DNA from: Reticulascus tulasneorum
Taxonomy: Eukaryota > Ascomycota > Sordariomycetes > Glomerellales > Reticulascaceae
Assembly: GCA_001557505.1 (NCBI GenBank)
Contig: LSAX01000012.1
Span: 1,302,001 to 1,366,000 of the forward strand
Direction of reading: 5' to 3'
DNA: 64,000 nt
Shown here: piece after piece, positions 34,484-47,020 of the stretch
Numbering within the stretch: the stretch's first letter is position 1
Layout: every line of letters starts with the position of its first letter
Program-made: the position numbers and the translations under genes
The notes under the pieces: generated by a model
What the model was told of the DNA's origin: nothing
Database searches by the model: none
Seen by the model: only the letters and a program-made list of their open reading frames with translations

Positions 34484-35995
34484 ATGCTTCCTCCCGTCCC
34501 CGTTCTGCTCGACTATGGAATATCTCCCACCCATGGATTTCTTCCCGATGTTCTCCCCTTGACCCGGCTACCAGACCCCTACTATAACAAGTGGGAGGCC
34601 GTCGCCGCGAATCTGCAGGCCCTGGTCCTCAGCAGACGCCTCAGGAGCGTTGTGGATCGCCTCCCCGTGCTCTCCACCACCGGTCTGGAACATGACGCGG
34701 AATGGCGGAGAGCATACTCGCTGCTATGCTTCATGGCCCATGCTTACATCTGGGGCGGTGACCAGCCATCGGATACCCTGCCGCCATCCATCACCATCCC
34801 GTTGTTAACGGTCTCCAGCCGTCTCGAGCTGCCCCCCGTGGCTACGTATGCCGCCGTGTGCCTCTGGAATTTCAAGCCGCTGTTTGTTGATGAGGACATC
34901 GACAACCTTGAGAACCTGGCCACCCTCAACACCTTTACCGGGTCGTTGGACGAATCATGGTTCTACCTCGTTTCTGTCGCCATCGAGGCCCGCGGCGCAC
35001 CCATTGTTCCCTTGATGTTGACTGCCATCGCCGCGGCCCGGCAAGGTGATGCTGCTTCCGTCACGCGGTGCCTGCGCACTTTCGCCGAGCGCCTCACTGA
35101 CCTGACCAACATCCTACAACGTGTGCACGAGAGCTGTGACCCCACCATCTTTTACCATCGGATCCGGCCCTTCCTTGCTGGTAGCAAGAACATGTCGGAG
35201 GCCGGGCTCCCGAATGGAGTCAATTATGATGATGGCTCAGGCATCAATGATTACAGACAATACAGTGGCGGCAGTAATGCCCAGAGCAGTCTCATTCAAT
35301 TTTTTGATATTGTCCTCGGCATTGATCATCGCCCTACCGGCGAGAGACGTGATCCCGGGACTGGGTCTGAGCGTGAGAGCCGGGGTCCCGCTCCGCAGCA
35401 TAATTTCATCATGGATATGCGTCGCTACATGCCCGGGCCTCACGCTCGTTTTCTGAGGGATGTCTTCGCGGTTGCCAACATTCGGGATTTCGTCGAATCG
35501 CATACCAATGATCGAGCTTTATGTCTAGCGTACGACGCGTGCTTGGCGATGTTGAGCGCCTTCCGGGACAAACATATAGCCATCGTCACCAGATATGTGA
35601 TCGTACCTTCACGAGAAGTACGCGCCCGGAGTAGATCTCGAAGCCCTGAAATAACCCGTCAACGACTCAACCTGGCAACCGCCTCGAGACAGGTCGAGGC
35701 ACCGATTCATGGGGAGCAAGGCGCTGGAAAAAAGAACCAGAAGCTGAAAGGCACTGGTGGTACAGCACTTATTCCATTCTTGAAACAAGCACGGGACGAA
35801 ACAGGCGAGCCTGCTGTCGAAGAATGGACTCGACGGTTCATGAGCCGGACTCTCAAGTCGGAAGGCAAGGGAGATTTCTTCCTTGGCAAGGCAAATGAGT
35901 CACCGATCTCGGCTGCGACGGTGGAGGTGGAAGTGAGTGGATTGGCAGGTACCTGGACCATTGACGATGAATTTGGAGGCATCTGTAATTATTAA
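34484..35995 (+). CDS. Indoleamine 2,3-dioxygenase (tryptophan to N-formylkynurenine)
   Basis: A single uninterrupted frame of 503 aa. The start is the first ATG (34484), giving MLPPVPVLLDYGISPTHGFLPD, a typical fungal IDO opening. Family blocks in order are DPYYNKWEAVAANLQAL, AYSLLCFMAHAYIWGG, LPPVATYAAVCLWNFKP, FTGSLDESWFYLVSVAIEARGAP, MDMRRYMPGPHARFLRDV, and AYDACLAMLSAFRDKHIAIVTRYVIVPS. His364 in RDKHIAIVTRY fits the proximal haem ligand. The haem enzyme opens the indole ring of tryptophan, the first step of the kynurenine and NAD pathway (yeast Bna2). An insertion of about 60 residues after VIVPS, rich in Arg/Ser/Lys, precedes a C-terminal block (GTGGTALIPFLKQARDET) and lengthens the protein compared with animal IDO. 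No other kynurenine gene is in the window. Confidence 0.92.
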   Translation: MLPPVPVLLDYGISPTHGFLPDVLPLTRLPDPYYNKWEAVAANLQALVLSRRLRSVVDRLPVLSTTGLEHDAEWRRAYSLLCFMAHAYIWGGDQPSDTLPPSITIPLLTVSSRLELPPVATYAAVCLWNFKPLFVDEDIDNLENLATLNTFTGSLDESWFYLVSVAIEARGAPIVPLMLTAIAAARQGDAASVTRCLRTFAERLTDLTNILQRVHESCDPTIFYHRIRPFLAGSKNMSEAGLPNGVNYDDGSGINDYRQYSGGSNAQSSLIQFFDIVLGIDHRPTGERRDPGTGSERESRGPAPQHNFIMDMRRYMPGPHARFLRDVFAVANIRDFVESHTNDRALCLAYDACLAMLSAFRDKHIAIVTRYVIVPSREVRARSRSRSPEITRQRLNLATASRQVEAPIHGEQGAGKKNQKLKGTGGTALIPFLKQARDETGEPAVEEWTRRFMSRTLKSEGKGDFFLGKANESPISAATVEVEVSGLAGTWTIDDEFGGICNY

Positions 35996-36385
35996 ATGGC
36001 CTATCGTTGAGCCTATCACCACTTATCGGTCTCCTTTTAACGGAGCGCACTACGCAACTTACTGGTGAAGTTCACTAGCTTTGTAGAGCCTTTGCGTAGA
36101 TCTATGGCAGCCAGCCGCATATGTAAGAGAGGCCGGCGAATACAACAACATGGCAAGTGAACTAGTGATGTAGCGCTTGTGAGAATGCCATGTTTTTCTT
36201 GTCATCGGGGGAAACGGGATGAGATGATACCCACGTTCGCAACTAAATTGAAATATTGTACAGCATCTAAAGACTACTTGAGTAAATATCATTCAAATCC
36301 AAGTGCCGTCTGTACAGTTAACGGGTGGTAACCGTCCTCATCCTGATTAAGCAAGCGAGATCTCGTCGCCTAGGGTTAGGAGTAC
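35996..36385. other. Short intergenic region between convergent genes
   Basis: 390 bp of 3' flanks of IDO and the GH45 gene. Nothing recognisable beyond AT-rich sequence. Confidence 0.45.
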
Positions 36386-37934
36386 CTATGCCCCCGTCGG
36401 TTGACACTGCCAGTAGTACGGGTTGATGGATACGCAGGAAGCACCAACAACACAACGGGAGGGCGCGGGCCATGAGTTTTCATTACACTTACCCCATTCG
36501 GGTACGGCGGGTCCCGTTGGACTTGTCTGGCTTGAAGTTGTGGTTGAGCTCGTGCGGGAACTAGTAGAACTGGGCCGGACAGCGGACGTCGTCAAGCTAC
36601 GCTGGCTTGACGACGAGGTCGGAGAGGATCCTGGAACACATTGCCAATAGTCTGCATGAGCAATTAGAACTAACTCATATATGATGGTAAATTGCCCTAG
36701 ATAGCATGGTGGGCAAGAGGGGCCATAAATAGAGAACTTACAGTCAGTCACGTAACTGCAGAAGTAGCCAGATGGACACTATCATCATGTTAGTCAGGAT
36801 CATGCCTTATTGTACAGTGACTAACAAGCTTTGGAACGTCCCATGTTACGCTGTCGCATTGGGAATTGGCAGCAGCGTTTTCAGTCGGTACTGGGGGTTG
36901 CCATGTTGTGACAGCAGGCATGCTGAAGACCGGGAAGCTTGAGTCGTCCGACCGGCGGCAGCCAGACTTGGCCACGAGCTCCGCTGGACACTGAACCTGG
37001 GCGAAGGAATGATTAGGGTTGTCCGCGTTCTTAAACCAGTCAAACCTCCAGTTGCATCCAGCCTGGAGTTTTGCCGGTAGGGCTGCGCATTCGCTGCGGC
37101 TCGAGACTCCGCCGTACCTGGCGCCAGGAAACGTGTACCCAAACTGAACCCCACAACCATCGTAGATTCCTGAGCAAGTAGATTAGCTAATTTGATGCCT
37201 GTTCAGAGTATCTCATCTGTTCGGTCTCAATGGTAGACAATTCAACACTTGTTCGAGCCAATACGTATTGGACAGGACTGACCGACCGCGAATGAAACGG
37301 GGGTTCGCTGTGCACACATGCAGGCCGCTGCCACCAGTTAAAGAGAACCAAGAGAGGTTATTACTTACCAACTCCTCCGCCAGGGACCAGGATATCGAAA
37401 TGATTATTGGCGAGGTCAGATCCAGTATTTGTACTTTGTATAATCATTACTTTCCCCTTTGCTTTGCCAGAGGTGAATGTAACCCTAAGTTAGAGTCGGT
37501 TAGCAAAGAAAGCACGTCGGGCGATTCGATATCAAAAACGTACGCGTAGCAAGCGCAGCACCAACTGGCCTCCGAGGCGCCATTGATGGCCGTGGCAGCA
37601 AATCCATATGACACCAAATCATTGGCCGCCCATGGCGACTGGTTTGTGCAGGAGTATGCAGAGCCACCGCTTTCGCAGCCACTCTTGACACCAGGCCCGA
37701 CGGGTTCATCATTCGCATTACATGTGAGAACAGGTTGATTGACCGAGGCTTTACCTGCCCAAGCGCACGACGGCTTACAGCAATCCCAGTACCTAGTTGT
37801 TTCAATCAGCACTGGCTTGACATTTGCTGTTGCCTTCAAGGCCGTGCCCACCTCGTGGATTTGCCGCTGCCCGAGGAAGCAGACGCAGTTAAGCACAGGG
37901 CTGTGACAACACCGGCGAGTAGTCTTGAATGCAT
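36386..37934 (-). CDS. Secreted GH45 endoglucanase with two C-terminal CBM1-like modules
   Basis: Six exons (37934-37852, 37792-37544, 37484-37369, 37169-36826, 36778-36742, 36651-36386) join in frame to 364 aa. A signal peptide (about 1-20) leads into the GH45 catalytic domain: [16 protein letters not shown] carries catalytic Asp31, and [23 protein letters not shown] carries Asp153. Cys-rich blocks and [17 protein letters not shown] complete it by about residue 230. This family cuts cellulose internally by inversion. Two four-cysteine modules follow. The first (about 252-282: SQCDSVTW...[11 protein letters not shown]...YYWQCVPG) is split by introns and lacks the usual CGG turn. The second, at the C-terminus ([16 protein letters not shown]...[12 protein letters not shown]), follows a Ser/Thr-rich linker. 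Both end in the aromatic YYWQC of CBM1, so cellulose binding is likely. Intron 3 is unusually long here (199 nt). Confidence 0.88.
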
Positions 37935-38787
37935 GTCGTAATTCCTGAGTTTGTCGGCCGGGAAGAACGAGAACCATAGAGTTCACAGTAGGCGAGGGAA
38001 TACAGATCTCGGCGACCTTCAACCAGCAGCTCGTGGGCAATGGTAGATATATAGACTAAGACCCCAGCACTCCCAGAGATCGAAAGGCAACTGATTCATG
38101 ACTGAAAGCGTCGGCGCAATCGAGGGTCGCATCGTCCTTCGGGGCTGCGAGCCGTCTCGAGGACTCAAACAGTAAAGGGGGGAATACGGCGATGGTCTTC
38201 CGCAATGTAGAAATAACCCACTAATCAAGCACCACCGGCGACGACATGTACCCCACTGAGAATACACCTTTCCATGCCACGATGGGAAAGGCCGTCGATG
38301 GACGATAACATCTGATCTAAAAAGCAAACCAGACCTTGGTTCACACCAGCATATTTCGGGACGCGCTCCGAGAGAGTGTAACATGGCCACCGAGAAATCA
38401 TGGCCATGTTAGTTCCATGGGGAAATATAGATAACATCTCATCTATCCAGATGCCATGATGAGGGTCTGTGGAAACTGAGATTGGGACGAGAAAAGCGGT
38501 ATGATTGTGGGTTAAAAATCAGATCCAGGGAACAAACATTGATGGAGAGTTTGGAATAGATCGATTGAAGCAATCCGGGGGGAAGTGCAAGATGTACTGG
38601 ACACCCAATTGATTGATGATGAACTGTACTGATTGATATGCCTTGTCTTGCCAGTCTGGACCCTTGGATGTTCATGCCAGTGCCTATCATGCTCTGGTTA
38701 CATCGCACCTGAGGTCTAAATGTTCGAGTCCCAATCGCCTGCGCATTGCAGGCTCTGTTTTATTATACTTGTACCCGTTATCACTCG
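37935..38787. promoter_or_regulatory. GH45 promoter region up to the retroelement
   Basis: Upstream flank of the endoglucanase gene on the minus strand. CCGGGG near 38575 fits the CreA/Cre1 consensus SYGGRG, in line with glucose repression of cellulases, but such hexamers are common by chance. No gene recognised; the retroelement begins after the CTAGG at 38788-38792. Confidence 0.4.
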
Positions 38788-38792
38788 CTAGG
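38788..38792. repeat. Target-site duplication CTAGG, left copy
   Basis: CTAGG stands immediately before the outer left LTR and is repeated immediately after the outer right LTR at 59136-59140. A 5-bp duplication is normal for LTR-retrotransposon integration. Confidence 0.9.
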
Positions 38793-39022
38793 TGTGGCAC
38801 TCAACTGGGTGGGGCGGCGACCCATCTACAAGCGTGTACAAGAGGATTGATTGAGCCTACAGCTAAGGAGGGCCCCTTATGGTAGAGGGCTGCCTCTATC
38901 GAGCTATATAGACCCCTGTGGGCCGGTATCGGCAATGTATTGACCTCTAGGGACGTCGATATAAGACGCCAAGAAGTATCGAGAAGTATCTAGGTTAGGG
39001 GGCTATCTGACTAAATGCCACA
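38793..39022 (-). repeat. Outer LTR, left copy (3' LTR of the minus-strand copia element)
   Basis: 230 bp starting TGTGGCA and ending TGCCACA, a perfect 7-bp inverted terminal repeat. It matches the right copy (58906-59135), of identical length, with nearly all differences being G/A or C/T. The outer end keeps its GC content; the inner end is more mutated. Confidence 0.93.
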
Positions 39023-39032
39023 CACCCCCTAG
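39023..39032 (-). other. Polypurine tract of the outer copia element
   Basis: Read on the minus strand, CTAGGGGGTG stands directly upstream of the TGTGGCA start of the 3' LTR, where plus-strand DNA synthesis is primed in LTR elements. Position and composition fit; it is not proven. Confidence 0.6.
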
Positions 39033-39095
39033 TAGCCCGGCTGTCCGTTAGACTGTTGTCCCTAAAGTAAAGCTATTTAGACTACTTGGTCTTTC

Positions 39096-40177
39096 CTAAT
39101 CTATGTCTTCTATGAGATCTAGAATGTTAACTAGCCGTTGAATATCTTTTAAGTTTAACATTCCGCGGAAACGTTTAAACGTCTTTTTTGATAATACCTT
39201 CGTTAAGCTGTCTGCTGGTATATCTTTTATTAGAAGGTAATCTACGAAGAACTTACTTTTTTTGAACTTTTGTTTTAATTATATATTTTAGATATTAATA
39301 TATTTTAGTTTTATGTTAATTTTTTTGTTTACTTTTATAATTAGTTATATTATCTATTTATTATTATAATATAGTTTTATTAGTATATTTAGGTCGAGAA
39401 AGATATTTTAGAAAAATTATTTAAGAGCGGTTAGCTTTTTTATTATTCTTTTAATATTAAGAAGCTTAACTTTTATAGTTAAAATAGTTATTATATCTTA
39501 TAGTCTAGCCTTTTAGATAATTAATCTGCTAAATAAGAGTATAATATATCTTTAAGAAGAGTGTTAGGTTTTAAGATCATCGGCGAAAGATATATTGTTA
39601 ATTATGATTAATATTTTATTAAAGTTTTTATTAAACTTAATAATTAAAAAGTATATTATATAGAGGTAGAAGATAGTTTATTAAGTTGCTTTAAAATATT
39701 TTTTTGATAAGTTTATTAAGAAATAAGTTAGTTATAATATAACCTTTATTATATTTAGTTTTATAATAATTATAATATATAATATTAACTTAATTATCTT
39801 TTAAAATAACTTAATATTAATATAACTTATAAAGTTAATATTTCTTATTATTAAGATCGTTAAGATTAATATTAATAAAAGTTTAAAATTATTATTAAAA
39901 AAGTTAAACTTTATTATGATTTTTTTAATATATATATTATAATAAAATTAGATTTAATATTATTATTAATCTTTAAGAACTTTGATATTTAAAAATTATA
40001 ATAAATCTTTTTTGTTATATATCTTATATTTTTACTTAAACTTCTTAATTAACTCGTCGGCCTTAAACTTATCGTCTAATTTATATAAGATTAAGATATT
40101 ATCTATATAAAATAATATAAATATCTTATTATTAACAAAGATATATAGTTCTTTTGTTAAGTTAATTAATTTTATAG
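39096..40177 (-). pseudogene. copia RT (3' part) and RNase H remnant
   Basis: Read on the minus strand from the inner insertion point, the frame gives KLINLTKELYIFVNNK and then FYIDNILILYKLDD, the RIP-changed form of the copia RT catalytic box (F-Y-V-D-D-I), with the second Asp mutated to Asn. Downstream, near the 3' end, DYLLIKDIPADSLTKVLSKK and FRGMLNLKDIQ match the copia RNase H C-terminus (A-D-x-L-T-K), ending at TAG 39098-39096. Stops are frequent between. The first half of this RT lies beyond the inner element, at 54609-55400. Confidence 0.85.
40174..40177. repeat. Target-site duplication ATAG of the inner element, left copy
   Basis: ATAG directly precedes the inner left LTR and is repeated after the inner right LTR at 54605-54608. 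Removing the inner element and one ATAG joins the copia RT halves in the same frame, which independently confirms the boundaries. Confidence 0.85.
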
Positions 40178-40601
40178 TAAAACCAGGTAAAGCAAAGTAA
40201 ATACGTTTTACTATAAACCTATTATAACTAGCTTGATCAGGCCTAAACACGTATTTACGTATATATTAATCATTAATCTTTTCTATATTTAGTTATTTTT
40301 ATAACTTTTATTAATATATTTAGAAGTATGTTTATAGGTATGTTTTATAATATTATCAAATTTATATTATTAAGTTATCTTATAAAATTATAAGTTTATA
40401 AGTTTTTACCTTATAAAAACCTTAATTATACTATTAGATCTATTTATCTCTAATTAAGGATAAAACATCTTCTACGTTTATATAACTATCTAGATAACTA
40501 AGATATTATTATTTTAATATGTTATATTAAGTTATATATGTTAAAATATTTAGTAGTTATAATAATATAATTATAAGATGACTTAGCTTAGGTTAATTTT
40601 A
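40178..40601 (+). repeat. Inner LTR, left copy (424 bp)
   Basis: Begins TAAAACCAGGTAAAGC and ends GGTTAATTTTA; the right copy at 54181-54604 has exactly the same length and aligns throughout, with almost only transitions. The TA...TA ends are what RIP makes of TG...CA. This copy is more heavily mutated than the right one, where the end still reads TTTCA. Confidence 0.9.
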
Positions 40602-41990
40602 ATAATGTTTAGAGGTAGATTTATATTATAGAAAAACTAATTAGACCTAATCAGAGAGATTATAATTAAATGTTTCTATATATTCTAAATAAATGTTATT
40701 AATAAAATAAGTTTTAAATATATAAGATAATATATTAATTATCTATTAATAATATAAAGAATATTATTAAGTTAAAAGAAAAACTAAGGTAAGCTTATTA
40801 TTTATTATAAACGTTAATAATCGTTTTCAATTTTTAAAATTATATATAGAATATGTATATATATAGTATATCTATAAAAATATTAAGATAAACTTTTAAT
40901 AAATCATAGACGTTTTTTATATATAAAGATAAACTTATAACTCGTTAAGTTAACGGTTAACTTAACGTTAAACTAATAAATAAATATTAAACTTTTATAA
41001 GACATATTAAACTAACTCTTTATAATATTATTAAGATCTAAATAGCTACGTGAAGTAGTTTATAACTTACTAGTTTCCTTATTTCTCCCTAATTTATAAT
41101 TTATAATTTATAGTTTATTAGTTTAACCTGATTAGACTAGATTATTATATAAATATACTTTTATAAACCTTGGAAAAGCTCTTATTATATTGTGGACTTT
41201 AATAACAAATTAATAGAAAAGATAATATAGACATAATAATCTAGCCGTACTTATTTATATAGAAAAACACTAGTTGGTAGCGAATAGCTACGTTTCTAAG
41301 TCTTAGATAGACCTAATCAAGGATATATTATTATAAGAATATTAAAAACCTTAAAAAAAACATTATCTTTATATAAAATAAATAAGGTAAAAATGGTGTG
41401 ATAAGTAAGCTTATTAATTAGAAATTATGTTAAGACTGAAAAGTTAGAGATAAGAGATAAAGGAGATTTTAAAATAGTTATTTATAATAATTAACAAAAG
41501 CGAAATATTAGCTTTATAAAAGTTATAACTAATTAGAGGAATCTTAATAAGAAATTTAAGATGTTAAATATTAAGAAGATTAAAGCTTTAATGGTTTATA
41601 ATGTGGTTAAAACTTATTATATAAATATTAATCCTTATTAAAAATAATAACTAATGTCTATATTATATATAAACATTTATCTAAGCCTAACTAAGCTTAA
41701 ATAAATATTAGAAAAATATAATATCTAAGATAAGGTTAATATAATCAATTATAAGATATAACTTATTATATTATAAATTAGAATAATAAACTTCTTAACG
41801 GTAAATCTTTAGATATAAAGAATAATATAAATAATAAGATAGGTTATAATATACTTGGCGGAGGTAGACTAATGGTTAATAGTTAAGAGGATATAGGTTT
41901 ACCTTAATTAGGCCTATTTTGGTAATATAATATTAAAACTAAAAAATAATCTAAAACTTAATTAGAAAAAAAGTTTGAAAAACTTATTAA
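40602..41990 (+). other. Gypsy leader region, AT-rich
   Basis: Between the inner 5' LTR and the first gag-like remnant. No tRNA-primer site survives recognisably. It includes several copies of the CCTGATCAGG-like decamer (40646, 41127, 41312, 41903) and a less mutated patch around 41845-41935. Confidence 0.5.
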
Positions 41991-41999
41991 GCTTATTTC

Positions 42000-44950
42000 T
42001 TAATCTAGTAAATTTATTAATATTAAGAGTTTTTATATTAAAGTTGTTAATAAAAACTAAGAACATTTTTATAGATATCTAAGATTATGTTTTATAATAA
42101 TTATTAGATATTATAAAAGACTTTAATATTAAAGATAAACTAAAAAAGACTAAGAAAAAAGTCTTATGATTATATAGCTTTATAGGCTAATTCCTTTCTC
42201 TTCTAGATAACCTATATATGTCTAATCTGACTTAGTTTATAATTAATATTAACTAATAAAAAGCTTTTATAGATATTATAATGGTTAGTAATTAAGAGTA
42301 AATATTAAAAAGTAAAATTACTTATATATAATTAATAAAGATAACTTTTTTAAAGTTATCTAAAACTTTAAGATTTATAAATAACTAGATTATTAAGTTC
42401 TTAAATAAATATAAAAGCTAAATAAAACTTATTATATAAACTAATGATTAGAAAAAAGAAAATATAATAAAATATATCAGCTTAAAGTTTAAAAAGATCT
42501 TTAAGGTATACGTCATAGATAATACTATATAAGAAGAAATAAAAATAATATTTAAAAAAAAGTTTAAAATTATAGACCTTAATCAGCTATAAGAACCTCT
42601 TAATAAGATTAAAAAGATAAAGGTTATAAAAAAAGATATTAAAGACTTAAGAGAAATAATAAAACTTTTATAGAAGATTAAAGATTATAAACGAAAAACC
42701 TTAAAAATAAATAATAATATTATAATTAACTTAAAGATAACTAAGGTTATATATATTATCTATTATAAAAAAATCCTTAAAGAAATAATTTAGAAGTTAT
42801 TATTAGATAACCTTATTAATCTTAGATAACCTAAATATTTAAAGAAGTTTTATAAAACGATTAAAAATTAAATAATTAGTAACTTTAAGCTAGATAGAAG
42901 TAAAAGGAAATTAAGTAAGAAATAATAAACTAACCTTAATTAAATATTAAGTAATTTGTTATCATCTTTAGAAAAAAAATCTAATAAAAAAATAGATAAG
43001 TTTGTTAAATAAATAAAAAGCTTTATCTTAAAGGCTAATATTAAAATTAAAAAAGCATTTATAAAATAGAAAAAGAAATAAAAAGATTTATAAAAAATAA
43101 TAACTAAATATAATTTTATAGAAAAGACTATCTTTTATATTTAATTAGTCTGAAAAAAACGTTTAAAAAGTCTTTAAGATAATTAAGGAAATAGGTATTC
43201 GAAATTCTTTTGCTAAAGTTATTATGTTTATTATAGAAAGTTAAGGTATATATTAGTCTAATATATAAACTAGCTAACTAACCTTAAAGATAAGAAGATC
43301 TTCTTTCGTAAAAGAAAATATTATATAAAAGTTAACGTAAATATTTAAGAAGAATATATTCTAAACTATATAATTAAAAAAGGTTATATAAATAGCTTTT
43401 TAAATAAAAAAACGATTACTAGATAGATTAAAGGTAGATCTTCTAGATTATAATAATAATAAGTATTATAATATCTTAATTATAAAAGAACGTAGAAATA
43501 AAGGTTAGAAGATATAGAAGACCTTAATCAAAGATAATCATTAATCAAAAAAAATATAACCTTTATCTTAGCTAAATTTATATTAAAAACAAAAAGTAAC
43601 TTAAGAAATATATTCTTAATTACTTAATCTTAATCTAAAACTCTTAATTATTAATAAACCCTTTATAGCTAATCGTTACCACCACTAAAAACATTACAAA
43701 ATATTAAGTTTAATAATAAAATATAAAATAAAATAAGCTTAATTATTCTTAATCAGGCTTAAATAATTTATTTTTTTTAGAATAAAATTTATAATAATAT
43801 AGAAATATTAAAAAAGAAATCTATTTTAAAAAAGACTTTTAAAAAAAAATTAAATAAGTCTACTTCTTTTAGAATAAATAATATAAAAAAAATCAACTTA
43901 GGTATTAATATAAAATATATCTTAGACCTTAGATTAATATTTAATAATAATAAGGTTATATATAAAGTTATTAATAATATTAAGAAGTAAAAAGATATAT
44001 AGATAATAAAGTTATTTATAAAAAATATTTATATAGTTATCTTAACATTTAAAGATATAAAGATAATTTAGTTTTAAATAATTATAAATAATTAGTCAAA
44101 AATAATACGTTTAGAAATACTTAAGTCTATCAAAATATTATAATTAAATATAATAAAAAGGTCTTTTCAAAAAAGAATTAAAAAGTAAAAGGTGATAGAC
44201 GGTAAAGATAATATTATAATAATAATAATAAAAATAACCTTTATATTAACCTAATCAAGTTTAACTTAATTTTTAAATCTAATAATATTTTCGATAATTA
44301 GTTTATAAATCATTTTAGAAATTAGATTAAGAATTAAAACTAATAAACCAAGAAAGATAGTTCTTATTATTATTAATATTAAAGTCTAATATAGTCTAAT
44401 AAGAAAATCTATAATAAAGAGGCTTGGCCTTATAGACTATATAAAAAACTTAATATTTATAGTAAATAGTTTTATATTTGATTAAAGTTTAAAAATAATT
44501 AGATATATAAAAAAGTATATCTAGATAAGTTTATATTAGACTAAAATGATTATCTAAGTCTTATCTGATAAGAATTATAACTATGATTTCTTGTTTAACA
44601 TATTATTTATTATATAAATAACCTTTACGTTAAACTATTTTCATAATACTATTTTTATTAACCTTATTATTAAATAAATATATCTTTTTATATTAATAAG
44701 ATTTATAACAAAATCTAAAATAGCTAACATAAAGAAGATCTATTTTAACTAGGACTAAGATAACGAAAAACGTAAGGTTAAAGATAATAATCCTTCTAGA
44801 GGAAAATCTTACTAATAAGATAAAGCTAGTAGAAACAACTAAGGGTATATTAGTCTTAAAACCTTAGAATTAGAAAGAATAGAGCTTAGCGATATTTTTC
44901 TTAATTTTATCTTTCTTAATTAAACTTATTATATTATAAAATTATTAATA
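42000..44950 (+). pseudogene. gypsy gag and protease-region remnant
   Basis: Plus-strand translation, ignoring stops, gives gag-like character: KYISLKFKKIFKVYVIDNTI resembles the capsid stretch 'Y..GLS.KYQ..F..HV.D'. Lys/Glu-rich segments follow. A protease-like D-S-G site is not intact. Assignment rests on the weak capsid similarity and on position upstream of a clear RT. Confidence 0.55.
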
Positions 44951-45449
44951 AAACTTATATATAATGTTATATTATCTTAAATTTGTAAAGTTATAATAAC
45001 GTTTAAACATTATAACTTAAAATATACTTATTACCAAATTGCTAAAAAGATAGTAATATATAAAAAAAAGGTAATTATTTAACGATTATATATCTTAAAG
45101 ATAATTTGATAATAAAGTAACTTTAATTAGTAAAAAAGGAAAGAGGAAGAATTATTAATAAAAATATATTTTACTAAAATAAAAATTCACTATTTAGAAA
45201 GTAAAGAGTTTAAGAAGCTAAAAGAAGAAAAAATTAAAAAAATAAAATTAAAGATTTTATAATTATAGAACAAAGAAGGTATTAAAAAGGTATAAAGGTA
45301 AATATTAAGAACTTATAAGCTAAAAAAGGTTAAAATTCATCTTATAAATAATGTTTTTTCTAATAGATTAATATTAGAAAGGGATATAAAATAGAAAGTA
45401 AAAAAGCTTAAAAAGATAAGAGAACTTTTTAGATAGTAAAACCCTCTCT

Positions 45450-47020
45450 ATCTTAACCTGATCACCTTTAAGTTCTTAACAATTAAGCTAAGAAATCATT
45501 TTATAAAAGAAAGACTTTAACTTATCTTAGACTTTCTTAGGTATTTATATAAAAAAGAATATAAACTTTTTAAAATTATGTTTTTTAATTATAAAGCAGC
45601 TTTTACATAAAACTTTTTTAAATATAAACAGTTAGACCTTGTTATTATATTATAATAGAAGATAAAGATAATATTATATAAAATATAATAAGTAAAAAGT
45701 ATCTTAATCTTAAAGATGTTAGAAATTATAATCATTTAGATATTTAAAGAACATCTTAAAAAAAGAATTCTCGAAAAAAGTTATATTTTTTATAAAAACC
45801 CTTAATTCCTTATTTATAAAAAAGATAATAAGATAAAGTTAATTAACTTTACTATAAAGATTAACATTATGATTATTAAAGATAACTTTATCCTTTTTAA
45901 CATTAATAAATTCTCAGAAGATTTTATTATATATAAACTAATATCTTTATTTGATTTTTTCTTTAAATATAACTAAATTAACCTTAATAAAGAAAGTAAA
46001 AACTTTATAATATTTATAACGTTAATAAAGTTTTTCTAAATATATACCTTATTATAAAGAGCTACCAACTTAGTTACTTAATTTATACATATCATTATTA
46101 AGATTTTATATAACTTTATATTTAAAATCTATTAAGCTTTCTTAGATAATATTATAGTTAAAAAGCTAAAGACTATTTATAATAATAAGCTAATTAAGTT
46201 TAAAATAAGAAGATATATTATAAAATATATTACTAATATTAATAAAATATTTATAAACGTTAAGTTAATAAGTTATATAATAATAGATATGAAATTTTAA
46301 TAATGTTAAAAATTAATAATCTTAGTAAGATATATCTATAAGATGTTAGGTTAGAAACCAGAAAAAACAAAGATCATCAAGATTAAAGAGTAAGAACTTT
46401 ATAAAGATATTATTAAGATCTAATTATTCTTAAATATTATTACGTTTTACTGCTATTAAGTATAAGACTTTATAATTATTATTAAACTATTTACACTTTT
46501 TCTAAAAAAAGATATTATCTTTATCTAAGAAATAGACTAAAAATAGATAATAAATTAACTTAAGTAATAATTAATAAAAACCTTAATCTTTATTATATTA
46601 ATATATAAGCCTAGATCAAAGCTAATATATCTTTATATAAACGTTAGTAATATTAGCTAAAGAGCAATATTAAGCTAATTTACTTTTAACAAGAAAAAAC
46701 AAATAGCTTAATATAAAAATAATATATAGAAAAAGCCAAAACTTATTTATAATATAAATAAACTTAAATTAAGAAAAGTCTTAATATCTTTAAAAAGACT
46801 TAAAAACTACTTTTATAATACTTATTTTCTATTAGAAACCAACGTTAAAATACTTATTTTATAGCTTAATAACATAATATTAGATCTCTTAAAAGCATTA
46901 ATCTTAAAATAGATAATATAGATTTATCTTTTTAACTTTAAAATTAAATATATACCAAAGACGAAGAATATAATAACTAATAAGTTATCCTAAAAACCAT
47001 TAAGCTTTTCTAACCTTATT
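45450..47020 (+). pseudogene. gypsy reverse transcriptase and RNase H remnant
   Basis: Plus-strand reading through stops shows the full RT order: INFTIKINIMIIKDNFILF, then the thumb-side 'ATNLVT*F' (from GATNSVAQF), the catalytic box FLDNIIVKKLKTIYNN at about 46138 (from F-L-D-D-I), and KIIKIKE...FLNIITFYCY (from the 'A-F-I-G...Y-Y-R' tether). The end of RNase H reads YIPKTKNIITNKLS around 46945, the degraded form of 'H-V-P-G-x-x-H-x-A-A-D-x-L-S'. The second catalytic Asp of RT is lost. This is a fungal Ty3/gypsy RT by motif order. Confidence 0.85.

Noticed and set aside
34484..37934. Possible secondary-metabolite or catabolic cluster (IDO next to GH45)
   Set aside because: No synthase, transporter, regulator or second kynurenine enzyme nearby; the adjacency carries no functional signal.
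38700..38745. tRNA-like B box GTTCGAGTCC
   Set aside because: T-arm bases do not pair and no A box or acceptor stem is found upstream.
40032..40250. 72-codon minus-strand frame that looks like a small gene
   Set aside because: It is a chimera: the first part is read from the inner LTR, the rest from the degraded copia RT.
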